A program made the translations under genes and the position numbers. 64,000 bases of DNA from Ophiocordyceps camponoti-saundersi (nom. inval.) (taxonomy: Eukaryota; Ascomycota; Sordariomycetes; Hypocreales; Ophiocordycipitaceae): contig PDHQ01000189.1 in assembly GCA_003339415.1 (NCBI GenBank), positions 1 to 64,000 of the forward strand, read 5' to 3'. Shown here one piece after another: positions 35,786 to 47,000 of this stretch (its first letter is position 1; every line of letters starts with the position of its first letter). The notes beneath the pieces were generated by a model. It saw only the letters and a program-made list of their open reading frames with translations, was not told where the DNA came from and made no database searches.

Positions 35786-35997
35786 CGTGAATGGCGTGTG
35801 TATTTTTTTTTTATTTGGCTGCCCACAAGGTGAGAAGCGGTGTGATGCATGGCAGCCTTGGTGCCTATTTGGACGGATCATATTTGATCCGCCATTTTCA
35901 CCCCGCTGATGCTGCAACACGGTAACACCCGCCGAAGAACCCCGCTATGGAGTACTCCGCATGTATGGACTGAGCTTCTGATTATCACGTGCTCGTA

Positions 35998-37792
35998 CTA
36001 CCGGCTCTCCCCATCTGTCCTCCCCCTATCTGGACCCTCCCCCCCATCTCCCTCCCCCAATTCTCTCCACAACTCCCCTCGGGGCGTAAAGACCAGATTT
36101 GGCCCATCGTGATCCGCTACCAGAATATCCTGAAGCTGATACTGATCCGGTCTAGCCCAGGGTTCATTGTCTTCCTCACTCCCACCTCCCAAGAGCCCAT
36201 CCTCGCCCGAAGCTCGCTGAAAATCAAAATACCACAGAGTCCTGGCAATAGTGACACTCGTTTCCATGTATGCCATGGCCTTACCGGCGCAGCTGCGCTC
36301 ACCCATCCCAAAGGAGACCTGGGCACGGCGTGCCGTTGCCCGCGCCTCTTCCGCCTCTGCACTCAATTTGTTGCCGCCGTCATCTTCTTCCTCGAGCCAG
36401 CGCTCGGGCTTGAAGGCAAATGGCTCCGGGAAGTACTCTGGGTGATGCAGTACGCTGTACAGGTGAACGGCGGCCTCGGTACCGGGCGGGATTACGTGGC
36501 CGTCCACCACCCACTCCTCCGTTGATGACACGTCCGGCTCGCGCCACAGCGGGCTGAGAGACGGCGGCGACAGCCGGAGAGATTCGTCGATCACGGCTCG
36601 CAGGTAGCGGCATCCTGCCAGCTTAGGCCCGCTGTGAATCTCGCGACCGGACGAGAAGGTTTCACGGATCTCGGCGGCGACGCGGGCGTAGATTTCGGGA
36701 TGATGGGACAGGTTGAAGAAGAGGCCACACATGGCGGTCGAGACGGTGGTGCCGCCGGCGGTGACGAAGAAGAGCGCCTCATTCCAGAGTTCACTCTCGT
36801 CGAGCTGATCGCCCACGGCGTTTAGCTCGCCAGAGGCGAGGCCGAAGAAGTCAGGCTTAGCGTCCCGCGGCTCGGCCATGCGGGCTACAATCATCTTGCG
36901 CACGGCTTGCTGAAAGGTAAAGACCTTCTTCCGGGCCAACCACCGTAGCAGTGGCTGGATAATGCCGAGAGCGGGCCAGGTGTAGTACAGGTTTGTCATG
37001 TAGATGGCCTTGCCCATTGCCTCGGGGATGAACCGGTTCGTCGTCTCCGTCTGAGTCCGCAGCGGGTAGCCAAAGGCTAAGTAGCCGACGACGTCGACGG
37101 CGAGGCGACGACACATCTCTGTCACATTAACGACTTCGCCTCGGCGCGCAACATCACGCAAGCGACAGAGGAAGATGTCGATCTGAGCGCTCATGATGGG
37201 CTCAAAGACCCGAAGCGACCGGTCTGAGACGACCTGACCGATGACCTTGCGCTTGCGCCGGTGCTCATCCTTGTCGGGCGTGTCAAACAGATTGGGCCTA
37301 TCCAGCCAGCGGGAATGGCGATAGGCCCGAGCCTTTGTGACGTTGGGGTTATGATAGATGTCTGTCCTGCGTGTGAGCAGAGAGCAGACGAGGCGAGCCA
37401 ATAAGGGGTTGGACCTCTCACTGCTGCCAGAGAGTCAAAGACAAGTCGGTTCGGGGCCGGCCTATAAACGCCGCCTATAGATCGTCACTTCAGCTCGCGA
37501 CGTCCAAGACAGATGGGCAACACGGACCATAACGCCGGAGGTTAACGTAGGTATCCAGATGAGGTCGCTTTCCGATGGCGTGAAAGCCGCCATGGCCGTC
37601 GGTGAACTTTGCCAGAAAGGGGCCTGGATACTTTCGCAACGGGTGAAAAGCTAGCCGATAGACGACAAAGGCAATGCTCTTTTGGAGGGAGGGGGTGTCA
37701 GCCTCATCAAGAGAGCCGAAGTCGAACGTCATACATACCCATGGTAGGACGAAGCCGACGATAGTGTACTTGAGCGCGGTGACGATCCACAT
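35998..37792 (-). CDS. Cytochrome P450 monooxygenase
   Basis: It is a heme-thiolate oxygenase, probably ER-anchored, and likely a tailoring enzyme of the adjacent polyketide. Four exons are proposed: 37739-37792, 37528-37678, 37415-37474 and 35998-37361, giving about 542 residues. Exon 1 encodes a short membrane anchor (residues 2-18). YPGPFLAKFTD, GVYRPAPNRLVFDS and DIYHNPNVTKARAYRH follow in normal order. ExxR is E348-R351 (DESLRL). The heme loop FGMGERSCAG has its cysteine at about 446. The I-helix reads AGGTTV (290-295) where AG-x-(D/E)-T-(T/S) is usual, so the acidic residue is replaced. Introns 2 and 3 start GTCCGT and GTCCAA. The overall style resembles benzoate 4-monooxygenase-annotated P450s; that is no proof of substrate. 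Confidence 0.88.
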
Positions 37793-38564
37793 CGCAGAAG
37801 AAGCTATGAGGGGGTTTGTAGATCGAAGACCTCGTGAGACCAACCGTCTCTTCTTAATTGCTAAGGGACGCATCGGCCGCCGGACAGCACATTTTCCCCG
37901 CAGCCACTAAGCAAGAGGCCGGCCTGCATGTATGATCTTACAGCCAAGAAGCCTCTTGTTTCATTGTCGTCCGTCAGCCGGCGTCATGCCCGTCTCACGA
38001 TTGGGGGCTGCAGCCGGGGCTTCTTTCTGGCTAGATGCGGTGCAACCCCAGTCTTTCACAGTGCAGCGCCTTGTCCGGCATCTTTCTGCCTATCTCAATG
38101 ATGGTGGTCATCATGGGCTATGATGACTGTCGAGCCAGCAGGGGTTCACTCTGCAGCACGTGGAGGTCGACTTCTTCCATGCAGAAGCTTCCAAGAGAGT
38201 GGCTAATGTATGTATGTAAGAGGCCAAATATAAACGGCCAATCCGCTGCTCACGACGCTGGCCGTGCTTAGCACTTCACAGAAGGTACGGATTAGTATCC
38301 GTACAAAGAGAGGGGCCGAGACATGCATAGCAGCCAGTCAGGGGCTATTCACGCTTTCCGGTGGCTGTCGTCTGCCGAGGGTCGAAATCCGTGGTCTTAG
38401 CACGCCGCCGTGTGACCGAATGAGAATATCAGAATGATGCCATTACTATCCGTAGATGCTCCCCTGTTTCATTTGCAACGTGCCATAGCCATTTTATTGG
38501 TCGACTAGACATACATACTCCCTTTGCCTTTCTTTCGCCGGACCTGGAGCGAGCGCCTGTTGAC
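37793..38564. promoter_or_regulatory. P450 promoter and PTH11-like 3' region
   Basis: About 770 bp. It has one CACGTG at 38157-38162, about 365 bp before the P450 start, and a TGTATGTA word near 38208. No gene is seen. Confidence 0.5.
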
Positions 38565-39976
38565 TTACGGCTTCACCCACGGATGCTGTCTGCGGTTCGG
38601 CAGGTCAGGTTCCGTCGATGCCTTGGATGCCGTGTCATCGCGCTGCTCGAATTCCATTGTTTTCACGATGAAGTGCTCCGCCGGCCTCATCTCGCCTAGG
38701 CTCAGCGCCTGCGTCTCCTCGTCCGTCGAGTGGAAGACGCGGTTGATGGGCTTGCTGCCGATCGTTGGCGGGAATTGTCCTCCCATGTCTTCGGCCGATT
38801 TGTTCTTCTTCGACGATGGCAGCCGCGTCCAAGAACGAAGTGATGAGACCATCCTCGTCAGCAGGCTGTTCTGCTTAAAGGCTCGCGCCGAACCCGGGAC
38901 GAAGAAGACCATGAGCACGCAGGTCATCTCCGTATAGGCGAACATGAATGTCTCGCAGAGCTTGTACGTTACGTCGCCTGTAAAGTCTAGCTGTATCACC
39001 AAGTACGTCCGAGCGATGGCACAGGCGCAAGCCCTGATAGGCCATCCTGTCAGCTTTCATTTACCCCCAATTCGGGGTGAGATGACTCACAGTAATCCGA
39101 CGGAGAAGACGATGGAAACGCCGATTTTACGGGACATGTCAATCTTGAGGGACCAGATTATCCGTTGCGGCAGAGCCAAGATCAGAAGATCAATGGCCAG
39201 GTTGAAGACGGCGACGCAGGTGTCGGCAGCCTTGCGATTCAGGCAATGACCCGGCACCCACTTGTGCCAGACCTTTTCTACCGGAACGCAGTACAGCGAG
39301 GTGGCGACGATGACCGAGAGGTAAAGGAAGACGTTGATGAAAGTCGTTACGCGACTGATCCAGTAGAACGAGTTGCGAACGACTGGAACAAAGAGGCGTG
39401 TCCACTCGAGTAGGATAGCCGTCTTGGCGAAGAGCATCGTCGCGCAGTAGAAGATGGGGAAGAAGTACAAGACCTACCCAAGATCAGCCGGCACTTTCGT
39501 CACTGACAGGGGGGGGAGACCGACGTAAGAGATCGTTATCATCGTCTTGGCTTGGACGTTCCATTGGTGTACAAAAAAGCCACCATAGTGTCCAAAGGCA
39601 AGCAAGCTCCAGCCTGAAGCCACGAAGCAAACCTAATGATGATGAGTAGGAGACGCAATAATGGGACTGACAGGCGACAGTACAAAGGCTGCGAAGCCGA
39701 GAACTGAAAGGGAGCTTTGTGAGCTAAGAGCGGTCGTCTCGAAATTGGTAACATACAGTCCTCGACGTGCATCTTTTTAACGCAGATGCGGGAATACAAG
39801 CGGATGAGTCCCGTCAAAGTGGCGAGAACCAGGCAGACAGAGATGATGGCGATGCCCATGGATGTCCTATTCGGCGGGTCGACGAAGTTGGGCACAACGC
39901 CATGAGGTGGTGTCAGCCCGGGGCCATTGAGTATGGCGTGTTGCCGGGCAGGCGGGAGGTTGAGGAAGTTGTCCAT
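38565..39976 (-). CDS. PTH11/rhodopsin-domain seven-helix membrane protein
   Basis: This family (fungal PTH11-like putative receptors, also annotated as rhodopsin domain or integral membrane proteins) is common beside fungal metabolite clusters. Five exons are proposed: 39757-39976, 39684-39703 (20 nt), 39525-39632, 39091-39473 and 38565-39033, giving about 399 residues. Seven hydrophobic segments are seen: about residues 40-62, 75-95, 110-130, 145-165, 180-200, 215-235 and 250-275. The family's conserved VEDF-LGFAAFV, HYGGFFVHQW and CVPVEKVWHKWVPGHC regions are present. The tail (about 290-399) is cytosolic, Ser/Thr/Asp-rich and without a kinase-like motif. It is divergent from the MFS gene. 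Receptor function is inference; ligand unknown. Confidence 0.8.
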
Positions 39977-40713
39977 GACAGGCTTGCCAGCTCAGACATG
40001 ATGGGATGAGGCTTCCGGGCGCCTTTTGGATGTTGAGAGCCGTCCTGGACTTAAGAGACGCATCTGCGCGTCAGCAGAGCTAAGGCGGGACCTTTCCTGG
40101 TTTGAGGGAGGGCTTCGACTGTCGCCAGAGCCTTGGTGCCCACCACCGGATATCAGAGATGTGACCCTGACCCTGGCTGCGCCGCATCGGGGCTGCGAAG
40201 GGTACCATTGGGCATGTGGCGACGGCAGCTTGATGATAGTCATCTCCGCACTGTATGCGCATAGTTGTAAGTACATACAGTTACGGATACGGTTATCCGT
40301 ACAGACGTAGGTGTGCTTCAGGTCGTGGCACGACGCTTGGCTTCCATGACGGTTGAACTCATAAGCCTCCCACACATGCATGCAGAGTAGCACAGAATCT
40401 CCTCGGCGTCACGTGACTAGAGTCTTACACATGCATTGTAATCCGCACAGAGTCCTTTGTCACGTGTACTGCGCACACACCCTCCCCCCCTTCGGCTCAA
40501 CCAATCGACCAATCCTCACCCCCCTCCAACTCCAGGTCCTACAGAGTATCCGTACTGCAGGCTCAGCGACATCGAAGGTGTACAAGAGTTACAAGACTCT
40601 ATTTCTGTGCACAACATGTCCTGCTCTTCGTCGACCAGTCATAATGCCTCTTCTCCTCTGTCTCGACTTTGCCCTGCGATAGCCGAGCTACCGCACTTCA
40701 GCCAAAGTCGATC
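39977..40713. promoter_or_regulatory. Divergent promoter, PTH11-like / MFS exporter
   Basis: About 740 bp shared by two divergent cluster genes. It contains the GTCACGTGAC palindrome and a second CACGTG (listed separately). An inverted repeat TACGGATA / TATCCGTA with a 4-base loop lies at 40282-40301. Confidence 0.6.
40408..40466. promoter_or_regulatory. Two CACGTG boxes in the divergent cluster promoter
   Basis: A 10-bp palindrome GTCACGTGAC is at 40408-40417 and a second CACGTG at 40461-40466. bHLH factors bind CACGTG. The pair is about 250-310 bp before the MFS start and 430-490 bp before the PTH11-like start. CACGTG also occurs near unrelated genes in this window, so the regulatory role is only suggestive. 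Confidence 0.4.
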
Positions 40714-42714
40714 ATGGCTCCCCCCCACGATGCCCTCGAACTCGAAAAGTACACTCAAGCAGATCCGCCTCTCATTGAGCGGCGCGAGAGCAGCGATCAA
40801 GTCGAAGAGGCCATTGTCTACGTCCATGGTCTTCGCTTCTGGCTTCTAGCCATCACGTCGGTTGATCCCGGTGATTCTCTTGATATCTTGTTCTCACGCG
40901 CGATGCACAGCATCTCCGTCATGCTATTTCTCGCCTCTTTGGACACGACCATTACCACTACTTCTCTCGTCGCCATCACTCATGACTTGGGTGGCTTTCA
41001 GACCGCCAGCTGGATTCTCTCCGCCTATCAGCTGGGCTGGGTGGGTGAGTTGTGCCGTCCATCGCCGCTCGCCTCTTTCTACCGTTGACTCGTCTCCCCA
41101 TCAGCCGTCATCGTCATCTGCGCAAAATTGAGTGATATTTTCGGTCGTAAGCCCGTCTTCATCGCCTGCATTGCCATCTTTGCAGTCTTTTCCGCCGGTT
41201 GCGCAGCGGCGCAGACCATGGCTCAGCTGTAAGTGGGAGCATATCTTTTGAGACCGATTCCGGAGTCTAAGGCCAGCTCGTCGAAGCATCGTCCTCCGTG
41301 CTTTTCAGGGCGTTGGTGGAGGTGGCTGCCTTGCCTTGACCACCATCATCATCACCGAGGCTGTTCCGCCGGAGAAGCTCGGCGCCTTCGCCTCCAAGAT
41401 CAACGTCGCCCTCATCATGTCTCTTGTGCTGGGCCCCGTCCTGGGCGGCGCCATCAGCACAGGCACCACGTGGAGGTGGATATTCATCATTAAGTAACTC
41501 CCCCTACCTGACCCCAAAACTCGCCATCTGATCGAGCTGTGCTACACAGCATTCCCATGAGCATCATCGCCGCCGTGCTTGCCCAGATTGGCATCCCCAG
41601 CGGCTTTCCGCACCATGGCCAGTCGACGTCTCCCAAAGCTTTAGGCTCATCCAAAGTGAAAAAGGTGGCACGTCTGGACATTTTGGGATCCGTGCTGTTG
41701 ATACTGGCGGCGCTGTCCTTTACTTCGGGATTTCAAGAGGCCGACTCGCGGTTTGCATGGAACTCGGCCTATGTTATCTCGCTACTCGTGGTGTCCCTCG
41801 TCCTCTGGGTTGGTTTACTGATCTGGGAGCGCCACCTCACCCTGTATAGCCTCGTCCGCGAGCCCGTCATGCCCTGGCGCTTCTTCAACGACCGTGTCAG
41901 GGCCGGCGTCATGCTGTAGGCAGGCCGTTCTCCCTCCAAGCTCAGGGGATTTCTGTTCACGGCTGACACAGCATTCTAGCGTTTTTGTGCTCGTTGGCGT
42001 ACCTATAGTCGTCACAAACTTTCAGCTACCTCAACGATTCCAGCTCGTGAATGGCCTTTCGAGCATTGACGCGAGCGTCAGGATCTTGCCGTTTGGCGTA
42101 GCATTTTGCGTGGGCTCGTTAGCGAGCTCGCGTCTCACGAGCAGCCTCCGGGTGCCTAGCATCTACCACGTTCTTGCCGGATCTGCCTTGCAGGTCGTTG
42201 GCTTCGCACTTCTCGGCGTACTGCGGCCTTCTCGCGAAATCCAACCGGCCGTATATGGCTACCAGATACTTTGCGGCATCGGCGTTGGTCTCAACTACAT
42301 GGCGCTTTATCTCCTGATTCCATTCACAGCCGACAAGAGAGACAAGGGTGAGTTGGAGACGCCGCATGTCAGAGCCGAGGCCGTCGATGCTAACGAAAGG
42401 CAGCCATTGGCATGGGCTTGGCCGGCCAGTTCCGGACCATGGGCAGTGCATTTGGACTCGCCATCGTCACCTCCGTCTTCAACGGGTACACGGGGCCTCG
42501 ACTGGCCGGTCTAGGCCTTTCGCCCGATGTGACCAGCATTGAGGGTGTGGGGTCGCAGCGGCTGGCAGCTATATCACCCGAGGTGCTGACAGACGTTCGA
42601 AGTATCTTGTCAGAGGCGTATAATCGGCAGATGTTCGTTCTCTGTGCCTTTGCGGCAGCTCAGATACCGGCTGCGCTGCTTATGTGGAAGCGAAAGCAGA
42701 TGGTCGCTGCATAG
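40714..42714 (+). CDS. MFS multidrug-type exporter
   Basis: It is probably a proton antiporter that exports the polyketide or related compounds across the plasma membrane. Seven exons are proposed: 40714-40856, 40911-41044, 41105-41228, 41287-41493, 41550-41915, 41980-42347 and 42404-42714, giving about 550 residues. Motif A appears as AKLSDIFGRK after TM2, and the drug-antiporter motif C region as LVLGPVLGGAI in TM5. TM1 is ITISVMLFLASLDTT, formed by joining exons 1 and 2. The length and the long second half suggest a 14-helix (DHA2-like) exporter. Intron 1 (54 nt) begins GTCGGT and is open in frame. It lies between the PTH11-like gene and the synthase, transcribed toward the synthase. Confidence 0.88.
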
Positions 42715-44031
42715 TAAAAGGTAAACGCCATAGACTCTACGGATACAACTGCACTTATATCGAAGAAGGCTGCCCAGAAAATGTCTCTTGATTTCCAGGA
42801 CGCTTTCTGTCAGGACTGAAGAAGATACGAACGGTCCCGTTTTCAGGCTACCTACCTACCTAGTGAACCGGGTCCGGTTTCGTAGATTCGGACCATGGAC
42901 GACATCGTCAGGGGCAGTTCCTTTTTATCTCGAGAGAGAGCGGGGAAATGCTGACCGGCGGAACGGATGTGGCATTCCAAATGGATCAGCGGGACGGCAT
43001 GTATGTATGTATGTATGTAATAGCAAATGCGCGCAACCTCGACAAGACAACATCGCTCATGCGACAAGTATCAGGAATCCCAGACATCCAGGTTTGAGCT
43101 TATTTCATCGCCAAGATGGTTAAGAAGCTTGGCCTGCTGTGGGCCAGGGAGGAGACGACGGCTCGGGCCGCCTGTGGCACGAGCCTTGGCCGGTCATTGA
43201 CGAGAAAGGGACGGCCGGAGCTGACCTCGAACGGCGGGGGAAAAGGGGAGAGGTCCAATAGCCGAAGGACCGGTCTAGGTCTTGATGATGATATCTGGTG
43301 ATACTCGTCACCAGAACTGTCGCGGGAGGCGAGGCGGCGTCTCATTCAAGATGAGGTGAGGCGAAGACGGGACCCGGCGATTCATTTCTCCTATCCTCAC
43401 ACAGTATCACTCAGAATGCTCCCACGATGAAGCATTCTTCCTTCATTTGGCCTTTTATTGCTGCCTCCTTTCTTATTCCTCTTCCTCACCTACGACGCAT
43501 CTCACCACACCCCCCCTCCCCGCTCCCCTTTTACGGCCCCGACGGCTTGACGCCAAGAGACTGGTTTCGGCCCTATCGATGATGACGACCGGGGTCTGAG
43601 TCAAAGGTCAGCGACCCAGCCCTATCGTCGTCGACCTGGACCCCCACCCTTTCCATGTCGTTGAGAGAATGACAGACCTCCGACACGAGCGTCCGGCGCT
43701 TAGCATTGGGTGGCACTTCTGTTGCTCCTCGGCGAAGCCCTTGTCGCACATGATTGCTACGGGGAGAAGCCTTGCCCTGGGCCGGAGCTGAGCCCTCAGT
43801 GCGTCTTGGCTACCCCCTTTCGCTAGATGGCCCTGCATTCTCTACCTACCTGGGTAGGTATCTACCTGCTTGCAGGCTGTCGGCTACGTGCTGCCGGCGT
43901 CAGGCTGCTGTTATGCCTCTGCATGAAAAGCCGTCGCCTCTGCCCTTGCGCTGATCAGAGGACGGCGGCATTGTCTGCTTCACGCCACTTTATCCTATCT
44001 CATCTCATTGTACGACCTTGAACCGCGAGTC
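42715..44031. promoter_or_regulatory. MFS 3' end and polyketide synthase promoter
   Basis: About 1.3 kb. It has a (GTAT)n block at about 42999-43019 and a TACCTACC / GGTAGGTA inverted repeat near 43839-43865, about 170 bp before the synthase start. No CACGTG and no frame with a Zn2Cys6 cysteine pattern is seen here. Confidence 0.5.
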
Positions 44032-47000
44032 ATGGAGCCCTTTGCCATCGTCGGGCTCTCCTTCAAGATGCCTCAGGAGGCAGTCGACGAGTCTAGCCTC
44101 TGGGAGGTGCTGGAGCAGCGCAAGAATCTGATGACGACGTGGCCGGAAGACCGCGCCGCCATTGATAGTTTTCACGATAGAGGAACCAAAAACCTCAATA
44201 CGGTACGACTGCTGCGCTACTGCCCGTCAATGCCGCTGACGATAGTGGCAGATGCACGCTCGCGGCGCGCACTTCCTAAGCCAGGATCCGGGCCTCTTCG
44301 ACGCTCCCTTCTTTTCTATCACGGCCAAGGAAGCCGCTGCCATCGACCCGCAGCACCGCCTGAGCCTCGAAGCCGCCTATCACGCCTTTGAGAGCGGTGG
44401 GTCGTCATCGCCGTCTCGTCGTCTTTCTCCCTGACCTGGTGTGCAGCCGGTATGACGCTCGACGATATGCGCGGTAGTCGGACTGCAGTATTTGCCGCGT
44501 CCATGACGGACGACTACTCGCGCGTGCTCCTGCGAGATGCCGATGTGATGCCGCGCCAGACCACGACGGGCATCGTTCCGTCCATGTTGCCCAATAGAAT
44601 AAGCTGGTTCTTTGACCTGCGCGGTCCGAGTCTACATCTCGATACGGCTTGCTCTAGTAGCATGATTGCCCTGGATATGGCCTGCCAATCGATGCGTAAC
44701 GGAGACGCCTCAGCGGTGCGTTCATGTGTTTCCTCATCCTGCCCCTGCCATGTGCTGTGCTGATATCCCATCTCGACAGGCCCTCGTCATCGGCACAAAC
44801 TTGGTTCTCGGACCCGAGGGCTCCATATTTCTTTCCAACATGAACTTCCTCTCCCCAGATAGCAAGTGCTTCTGCTTCGACGCACGCGCCAATGGCTACG
44901 CCCGAGGTGAGGGCGTCATCGCCCTCGTTATCAAGCCCCTGGACGCGGCTGTCCGCAACGGCGACGTCATCCGTGCCGTCGTGCGTGCTACCGCCTCTAA
45001 TCAAGACGGCCGGACGCCCGGCGTCACGCAGCCCAGCGCCGAGGCTCAGGAAGCGCTGATCCGTCGTGTATACGCCAAGGCCGGCTTGAGCTTCGCCGAG
45101 ACGCGGTATTTTGAGGCTCACGGTGAGGAGCTCGTGTTGTTCGGTATCCTTCGCGCTGACACCTGCAAGGAACCGGTACCCCTGTCGGGGATCCGATCGA
45201 GATGACGGCCATTGGCCGTGTCTTTCGAAACCAACGCTCGCCCACGGCCCCCCTTTACGTGTGAGCGGGAGTGCATTCCTCGGTGGCCGGCTCATCGTGC
45301 TGATCGTGTCATTCATCTTTCAGGGGTTCCATAAAGGCAAATGTCGGGCATCTGGAGGGCGCCAGCGGGCTCGTGGGGGTTGTCAAGGCCCTCCTGGTAC
45401 TAGAGAAGGGCATCGTCCCGCCCAACGCGCTCTTCGAGACGATCAACCCAGACATCGCAGCTGATTTCTATCATCTCGAGGCATGTGTAACCTCTGGTCT
45501 GAGATGTGCAAATTCTAATTTGACGACATAGGTGCCCACGCGGAGCATACCCTGGCCGTCAGCTGGTCTTAGACGTGTATCCGTCAACTCGTTTGGCTTC
45601 GGCGGCGCCAACTCACACGTAGTTCTTGACGATGCTCTTCACTACCTCTCTAGTCGTGCCCTCGTGGGTTTTCATCACACAAGCCCGCGTCCTGCGATGC
45701 CCATCAACGGCGTCGCAAGCGCCACCGCCTCCTCCGTCCTCAACGGACACCTCTCCTCCGACGGCCGAGCTGACGCAAAGCTACTCGTCTGGACCGCGGC
45801 GGACGCTGCCGCCCTACAGCGAGTCTTGCAGTCCTACGCGACCTACTGCCACGGTCACCTCCCTGGAGATGCCCACAAGCTGGCGCAGTTAGCGTATACA
45901 CTGGCGGCGAGACGGAGCATCATGGCATGGCGGACCTTTGCCATTCTGGATGATGAAACCTCATCTGACGATGGCCACGATGATACACCTCCTCGCCTCC
46001 CCTCGGGACCGTCGGTCCGGGCATCGACAGACAGCCTCAGCGCCGCCTTCATATTCACAGGTCAAGGCGCGCAGTATAGTGGCATGGGCATGGAGCTGAC
46101 GCAACGCTACCCTGTCTACGCTGAGAGCTTGAGGCGTTCTGACGCGGCTCTGGCCGCCCTGGGCTGTGAATGGTCGATATTTGGTGAGCCAAAGTAGCCC
46201 GGGACATCAGAGATCAGGACACTTACATGAGCGCAGACCAGATCCACAACGACGAGATGATGGGCCGGCCAGAGCTCAGCCAGCCGCTCAGCACGGCGCT
46301 TCAGATCGCGCTTGTCGATCTCCTACGCAGCCTCGGCGTCGAACCCGTCACCGTGGTCGGACACTCGGGCGGCGAGACGGCAGCTGCGTATACCGTGGGG
46401 GCTCTTAACCAGTCTTCGGCTTGCAAGGTCGCATACTTCCGCGGCAAGCTGGCCGGAAAGCTCGTCGACGCCAATGCCGCCGCTGGGACGCCGGGCGCAA
46501 TGATGTCGACTAACCTGGCTGCCTCGGACGTGCCGGCGTTGCTCGGCCAGCTGGGCTTGAACGGGAACGCGGTTCACATTGCCTGCTTCAACAGCCCAAC
46601 TAATGTGACGCTTTCAGGGTCTGTCGAGGCTATTGACAAACTTAAGTTTCTTCTCGACCGACAGGGTGTCTTCGCGGCAAAGCTCAACACGGGTCTCGCG
46701 TACCACTCCCCGGCTATGCAGGCCATGGCGGCCGATTACGGGGCGGCCATGGGGCAGCTCGAGGCTGACGTCGTCGAAGGAAACCAGATACCCATGATCA
46801 GCAGCGTCACTGCGGATACAGTGACGCCCAAGGTGCTCGCTACGGCACAGTATTGGGTTGAAAACCTGCTTTCGCCGGTGCGCTTTGCCGATGCGTTGAG
46901 GCGCCTCGTTGGTAGCGACGTGACGCTTCCAGGCGTCGTCACAGACCTGATTGAGGTTTGTGTAGTTTCGCTTCTCCTGCCTTGAAAATCTCACTCAAGC

